Source of the DNA: Myrica gale
Lineage: Eukaryota; Streptophyta; Magnoliopsida; Fagales; Myricaceae
Length of the DNA stretch: 64,000 bases
NCBI GenBank assembly: GCA_963930655.1
Contig: OZ005609.1
Location: 15,449,001 to 15,513,000, forward strand
Direction: 5' to 3'
Below are positions 59,066 through 64,000 of the stretch, one piece after another. Within the stretch, counting starts at the first letter, position 1. Every line of letters starts with the position of its first letter. The position numbers and the translations under genes were made by a program. The notes beneath the pieces are model-generated. The model searched no databases and was not told where the DNA came from. It saw only the letters and a program-made list of their open reading frames with translations.

Positions 59066-59559
59066 GGGAATTTGACAACTTAGTCCCTGGGTTTATACCC
59101 TTTGGCAAATGGGCCCTTGGATTTCAAATTTCAAAATTTTAGTCCTTGGATTTTCGTTGTTTGACAAAATGGTCCTTCCGTTAGTCTACCGTCCATATGT
59201 TTAACGGATTTGAAGCGGTCGACCACTACACGTCAGCAATTTGTAGCGGTCGACCGCAATATGAAGCGGTCGTCCGCTTCATGTAACGGTCGACCGCAAT
59301 ATGAAGCGGTCGTCCGCTTCATGTAGCGGTCGACCACTTCATTGTAGAGGTCGATCGCTTCATATAGCGGACGACTGCTCACTTTTTACACATGTATCCG
59401 GTCAACCAATTCAAATCCATTAAGCATATGGACGGCAGACTAACGGAATGACTATTTTGTCAAACCACGAAAACCCAAGGACTAAAATTTTGAAATTTGA
59501 AATCCAATGACTCATTTGTCAAATGGGTATAAACTCAGGGACTGAGTTGCCAAATTCCC
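59066..59559. mobile_element. Small MULE with an internal GTCGAC array
   Basis: TIRs start GGGAATTTGACAACTTAGTC and match for about 140 bp, flanked by the perfect 9-bp duplication TAAAATTAA (59057-59065 and 59560-59568). Length is 494 bp. No coding capacity. The TIR resembles that of the large element at 41843-49229 (AGTCCTTAGGTTTATATCGC versus AGTCCCTGGGTTTATACCC), so they are probably one family. The centre is a 20-bp tandem array. Confidence 0.9.
59218..59375. repeat. 20-bp tandem array of GCGGTCGACCGC palindromes
   Basis: Cores (GTCGAC or one-base variants) start at 59218, 59249, 59269, 59289, 59309, 59329, 59350 and 59370. From 59249 on the steps are 20, 20, 20, 20, 21 and 20 bp. The unit resembles GCGGTCGACCGCTTCATGTA, a phrase also found in the gag-only Copia LTRs. 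Confidence 0.92.
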
Positions 59560-59574
59560 TAAAATTAAATATAT

Positions 59575-61330
59575 TACACCTAATATTTATTGCTTACATA
59601 TTTTTTTACACCTAAAATTTTAATTGCTGAAACTCTATTAAGAAAACTCATATGTGACCACAGCCTGGATGAGGTTGATGCTCATCATTCGTTCGTTCGG
59701 TTGAAGATTCGTTTTCCTAGTGAGAAGCCTGTGGAACCGGGTTTTCATTATCATCATGAGGTGGGTGAGTCAGTTTGGATTGGCTTCAAGTATAATAGGT
59801 TATCGTCGTTTTGCTTCCATCGTGGTCTTAAAGTTTTAAGGGGTAAATATGTGAAGGGGCGAGATTTTTGGACTGTGGGAGCTGCTCGTCAGGCCTCTTG
59901 GATTTGAAAAATCATTGTTAAATCTTGAATTGTGTTGCGGGAAGGGCTTTGTTACGGGTGGGTAATGGGAGAGACATTTCCATCTGGAGGAACCCATGGG
60001 TCCATCATTTGCCTGGGTTTAAGCCTATAGCACGAGAGGGGACTCTTATTTCTGCCGAACTTGTAACTGTATGGGACTTAATGCTGGATGGTGGGACCAG
60101 TTGGAACGTGGGCCTGATTCGAAATATTTTTGCACAAGAGTCGGCCGATGCTATTTTAAAGGTCAGGAATTCAGAGGAAGGGCTCACTGACTCAATGTTT
60201 TGGTCGTTGGACACTAGAGGAACGTTCAGTGTAAAGTCCCTTCATTCGGCTCTGGTGAAGAGTCGGTGCAGTCAATTGTCTACTTTTCATGCACCTTTTT
60301 GGCGAGACTTGTGGAAATTAAAAGCCCACGATAGCCTAAAGCTATTGCTCTGGAAAATCGCATGGGAGGTATTGCCGACAAAGGTGCACGTGGCTGATAG
60401 GTTGGGAACCTGTGACCTGGAGGATGATGGGCTTCTTTGCGCGCTTTATGGTGAACGCCCTAAAACTCTAGCTCATCTTCTGATGTTTTGTCCGCCCTTT
60501 GGAGTGAATCAGTCTGGCAACTAAATAGTGAAGCGCTTGGTGATGGTACGGTGACGGAATGGGTGAAAATCGTCCTACATCTGCACAAGTCTCTTGGGCT
60601 TCCAATGGAGGACCATCACTTATTTCAATTATTTGCAATCAATGCTGTTGATTTGACTTGGGCGGCTTGGAATCAAATGGTGCATGGTGGATGACGCTGT
60701 GATGTTCAAGAGTTGATTAGGCGAGTCAGAAAAATCAGTAAGAAGCATCATTTGGCCTGGCAAAAGCAGTTAGTGCCCGAGAAGGTGGATAGCTGGCTTC
60801 CCCCGCCTGATAACTTTATAAAAATCAATGTTGATGCCGACATATGTGATGATTATGGAGTGATAGCAGCTGTAGCTCGGAATAGTCAAAGTTAGGTTAT
60901 TGGTGTTATGGTCATGAAACTGGATGTCGTTAGCCCGCTTGAAGGAGAGATGGAGGCTGCTAAGCTGGGTGTGCAGTTGGCATGCGAAAAAGGTTTCCAT
61001 CAGGTGATTTTGGAACGCGATTCGGAAACTGTTATGAAGGCATTCACCACTGGCCTCAGAAATTGGATTGGCGTATCTTCTCTTCCATTAAAGAGCTTTA
61101 TGATGTTGGTCAAAGATTACAAAGTTAGAAGGTTGTTCATGTCTATCGCGGTACAAATGAGTTAACACACCACCTTACTCGTTGGGCCGCCACTAAGTAT
61201 AGCTTAGTGAGCAATTCCCGTTGTTAGGACCTTTCTCTTGATTTATTTTAGGTGTGCGCCGGAACTAATCCCCCTTAGGGGTTTGCGTTTTTTTGGTTTT
61301 GGAATAAAGGAGGTCTTGATTAAAAAAAAA
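59575..61330 (+). pseudogene. LINE relic: ORF1 fused to ORF2 C-terminus
   Basis: Begins with ORF1-type sequence (HSFVRLKIRFPSEKPVEPGF, SVWIGFKYNRLSSFCFH). It then switches to the region after RT: ALLRVGNGRDISIWRNPWVH, zf-RVT (FWRDLWKLKAHDSLKLLLWK, then AHLLMFCPP) and an RVT_3 RNase H (DNFIKINVDADICDDYGVIA, LEGEMEAAKLGVQLACEKGF). It ends in ATTAAAAAAAAACT near 61318-61330. Endonuclease and RT are absent, so an internal deletion joined the two ends near 59825. Several stops (59907, 60522, 60894) confirm decay. Confidence 0.8.
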
Positions 61331-61600
61331 CTTGCAGGGGTCTCTAACATAAGGTGCAAAACGAATTTTCCGTCCAAAAATTCTATCCAGTACATTGAAA
61401 AATTGACAATTTATGGTTCCTTCCGACTCCACAACCACACTATTAAACCCGCAGGGAACATAAGGTTAAACGTTATTTAAAAGGATCCACTTCATTCTTG
61501 AGAGGAAAAATCAGCATTTTCCAACTTGAAAAATTAGAAAGTTGTAGGACATGGCATACCAAGCATCACAAGTGAAACCGTAAAGTGTGTTTTCCGCTCT
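61331..61600. other. Short spacer between LINE relics
   Basis: AT-rich sequence between the poly-A end of one LINE and the start of the next. No features. The exact 5' end of the next LINE is not visible because its other end is outside the window. Confidence 0.4.
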
Positions 61601-61853
61601 CTGTAGAGCTCTCACCCTTTCCCAGTTGACGCTTTTCCTCTTCCATCTCGCCTCTTTTCAGCTCATTGATTTTGCATTCCTTTGACCTATCCCTCCGCGT
61701 TGTCCTCTTCTCTGTCATAGTTTTTCCTTTCTCCATCCATGTCTACCATTTCATTTTAGTCCTCCTCATTTGCCCCCTCTGATATTTGTTCCCTCTATCT
61801 CTTTTCTTCTTTCTTCTCCGTTTCTCTCTTTTTTCCTTTCAGTTTCTCTTAGC

Positions 61854-62482
61854 ATGAGTCAAGAAGATCTTATAAAGGAGCTCAAAGACCTTGCTCTGCG
61901 CACTCAGAATCTAAACTGGAGTAGTTCGGCTGAGGATGTGGAAGTTTACAAGGCAGAGACCAAACATTTGTCTCATTGTGTCCTGGTTGGCCGTCTCATT
62001 TCCCAGAGAGTTATTAATAAGCAAGCGCTCAGGGACATTCTCTTTTTCTTCTTGGAGGTACGTAGATGGACTTCTTATAGAGGATTTTGTTGTGAATACT
62101 TTCTTATTCACTTTTCCAAAGTTCAATCTTCAGCGAAGCCCCTTTTAAGCCCATCCTATTGAAAAACACTTATTCCTTTCACGTACCACCGCTTCCCCCT
62201 CTTTATCCACTCATGACAATTCACCTTCTTCTCCACCCAACATTCGGCACCGATCCAAATCTAAACTCACCATTGAAGAGGAAGATGTTCCTATAGCTGC
62301 TCTCAGAATTCGCAATAAGTCTACTAAGCATGTGGGTTCTCTTCTTTCTACTCCTCTACGCAAAAAGAAGACAATGGACAAAGGTAACTCGAAGCTTTTA
62401 TCTGATACTCTCTCTGATTTCAAATTTTTCTCATCTGCTGTTGTGGCCGAGGAGGCGGGCCTTATCAAACCCCCCGGAGCCA
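61854..62482 (+). pseudogene. LINE ORF1, shortened
   Basis: Starts MSQEDLIKELKDLALRTQNL, followed by a DUF4283-like start (LSHCVLVGRLISQRVINKQA). The frame ends at 62162. In another frame a Ser/Lys-rich segment (SKSKLTIEEEDVPIAALRI) leads to the start of ORF2. The zinc knuckle and the middle of DUF4283 are missing, so most of ORF1 is deleted. Confidence 0.65.
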
Positions 62483-64000
62483 TGAGGCTCCTATATTTGA
62501 ACTGTCGTGGCTTAGCCCGCGCCCCGACAGTTCGAGCTCTACGGGCTTTCGTCAGGCTGCATTCTCCTAACTGTATTTGTATTGCTGAACCTAAAACCTC
62601 ATATGTCCAGACGCCTCTTCTTAGTGTGGGTTTCCATCATCATATTGGTTGCCCACCTCATGGAATGAAAGGAGACTTAATTTTTGCTTGGAAGGATGGA
62701 ATTGATTTTGAAGCTACGTGGATATCTCCTCATATTATTAATTTGGTAATTTTCTCTGATCCTCCACATACACCCTGGTTGTTGACATTGGTGCATGGAC
62801 CTTCAGTTTGGCATGATAAAAGAGCCTTTTGGAATATGTTGAATGCTACGGCAAAACATTTTTCTGGTGCTTGGATTTGTCTCGGAGATTTTAATGCGCT
62901 TGTTGCTTCAACTGATAAATGGGGCGGTCGCTCTTTTGTGGAATCATCTCACGGTAGTTTGGGGTCTTTTATGAGAGCGTAAGGTCTGATTGACCTTGGC
63001 TTCCAGGGTGCACTGTTTACCTGGAGTAACAAACGCAGTGGTAGTGCTCTTATTCGGGAACGCCTGGACAGGGGAATTGCAAATGGGGACTGGCGCCCTC
63101 TCTTTCCCCGAGCCTTTATCAAACTTGCCCTCGATTCGCTTCTGATCATGCTGCACTTTTTCTTGACACGTATGAAGATCAACATAGACTTCCGAAACCA
63201 TTTCGGTTTGAAGCCTTTTGGCTGTGGAATACATCTTGCAGAGCTATTGTTGAAAATAATTGGTCCTACAGGGTCCAGGCTCTCCGACTTTTTGTCTTTG
63301 CAAAAAAATTCATGCTCTAAAACTGGCGTTGAGGAAATGGAATAGAGAGAACTTTGGTCTCATTCATGAGTGGATCCGATTCTTACAATCTGAATTAAGC
63401 AAGGTCCAAGCCTTGCCTCTTTCAGCTGCAACGGAGGAACAAGAATCACTTATTCAGTCTGCTCTACAAGAGCAATTGACACGAGAGGAACTTTTATGGA
63501 AGCAAAAATCGCGTGTTGAATGGCTTGCTATGCCTGATTTGAATACCCGCTACTTTCATCTCTCTACGATTATTCGACGGCGACGGAACACTATTGAATA
63601 TCTAAAAACAAGGATGGGCATTGGCTGGATAATAGGCAAGACATTGGTAATCACATTTGTGGGTTCTTTCAATCCCTATTTCAATCTTCCCACCCAGTCT
63701 TGGACTCTGATCTGGCAACGCTGATCCCTTGCGTCATAACCGAAGATGATAATGATAGTCTCTGTAGTCCACCAACTGACTCTGAAATTTTGGCTACTGT
63801 GAAGAGTATTGGTGCCTCCAAAGCCTCCAGGCCTGACGATATTATTGCTCTTTTCTATCAAAATTTTTGGGATATTGTTAAGCATGATGTTATTCTCACT
63901 GTGCAACATTTCTTTGAATCGGGGTATTTACTTAAGCAAATGAATCATACCAACATTGTGCTCATCCCTAAGCGTGAGAACCCCTCTTTGGTGAGCCATT
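62482..64000 (+). pseudogene. LINE ORF2 (endonuclease and RT start), interrupted
   Basis: APE-type endonuclease starting MRLLYLNCRGLARAPTVRAL, with CIAEPKTSY, WICLGDFNALVASTDKWGG, and after a TAA at 62980 DLGFQGALFTWSNKRSG and RLDRGIANGDWRPLF. Linker: NREN-type sequence then LLWKQKSRVEWLAMPDLNTR and YFHLSTIIRRRRN (63480-63600). RT start: LATLIPCVITEDDNDSLCSP, then HTNIVLIPKRENPSLVSH at the window edge. Frameshifts occur near 63150, 63260 and 63650. Decayed copy. Confidence 0.8.

Larger units (their letters stand above)
61600..64000 (+). mobile_element. L1-type LINE, 5' portion, continuing beyond window
   Basis: A pyrimidine-rich leader (61600-61853), then ORF1 and ORF2 in order, still coding for the start of RT at the window edge. 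The RT catalytic region, the tail and any terminal duplication lie beyond 64000. It differs from the LINE at 43551 in ORF1 and ORF2 sequence, so it is a separate family or subfamily. Confidence 0.8.

Overview
The window is nuclear DNA of a flowering plant, very probably a eudicot. The signs are a seven-exon DEAH-box helicase gene with plant-type introns and promoter motifs, a pentatricopeptide-repeat (PPR) gene, and nested Copia, Gypsy, Mutator-like (MULE) and LINE elements. I cannot name the species. Only one intact host gene is present, the PRP43/DHX15-type helicase at 36792-40703. The PPR gene (50187-51442 plus 58600-58971) is a pseudogene split by a young Copia insertion. Nearly everything else is transposon sequence, much of it nested.

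Layout. 1-12315: SIRE-like Copia A on the minus strand (gag, pol, 5' LTR 7916-9324). Its RNase H region is interrupted by a 3.06-kb Gypsy solo LTR (269-3327). Copia A sits inside the gag start of a related Copia B, whose 5' LTR (9394-12315) is interrupted by a MULE (9444-10808). 12409-18482: a deleted minus-strand Gypsy chromovirus with a 3.28-kb LTR. 19543-27762: a MULE containing a MuDR-like transposase relic and a Copia A-type LTR fragment, which in turn holds a gag-only Copia element (21883-26669). 29715-34683: a short MULE filled by a Gypsy solo LTR (30105-34594), itself carrying a truncated Copia LTR. 35282-36112: a small GC-rich MULE. 36122-40703: helicase promoter and gene. 41843-49229: a large inverted-repeat element containing a LINE (43551-48127). 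50187-58971: the split PPR pseudogene around the Copia at 51443-58599. 59066-59559: a small MULE. 59575-61330 and about 61600-64000: LINE relics, the last running off the window.

Most boundaries rest on target-site duplications read directly: 5 bp for LTR elements (TGTTT, TCATG, AAATA, AGTTA, CAGAA), 9 bp A/T-only for MULEs (TTTATAAAA, ATAAATTTT, AAAATTTTA, TAAAATTAA), and GAGATCCCAC for the LINE.

Main unexplained signals. (1) GTCGAC palindromes occur in pairs or arrays spaced 20-21 bp (two DNA turns). In the Copia LTRs they lie about 70-140 bp upstream of the TATA box, and they recur in a Gypsy LTR and in a MULE. (2) The leader of the young Copia holds at least ten perfect short hairpins in about 450 nt, one capped by C(UUCG)G. 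(3) A Gypsy U3 region carries GCCCA motifs at 21-23 bp spacing.
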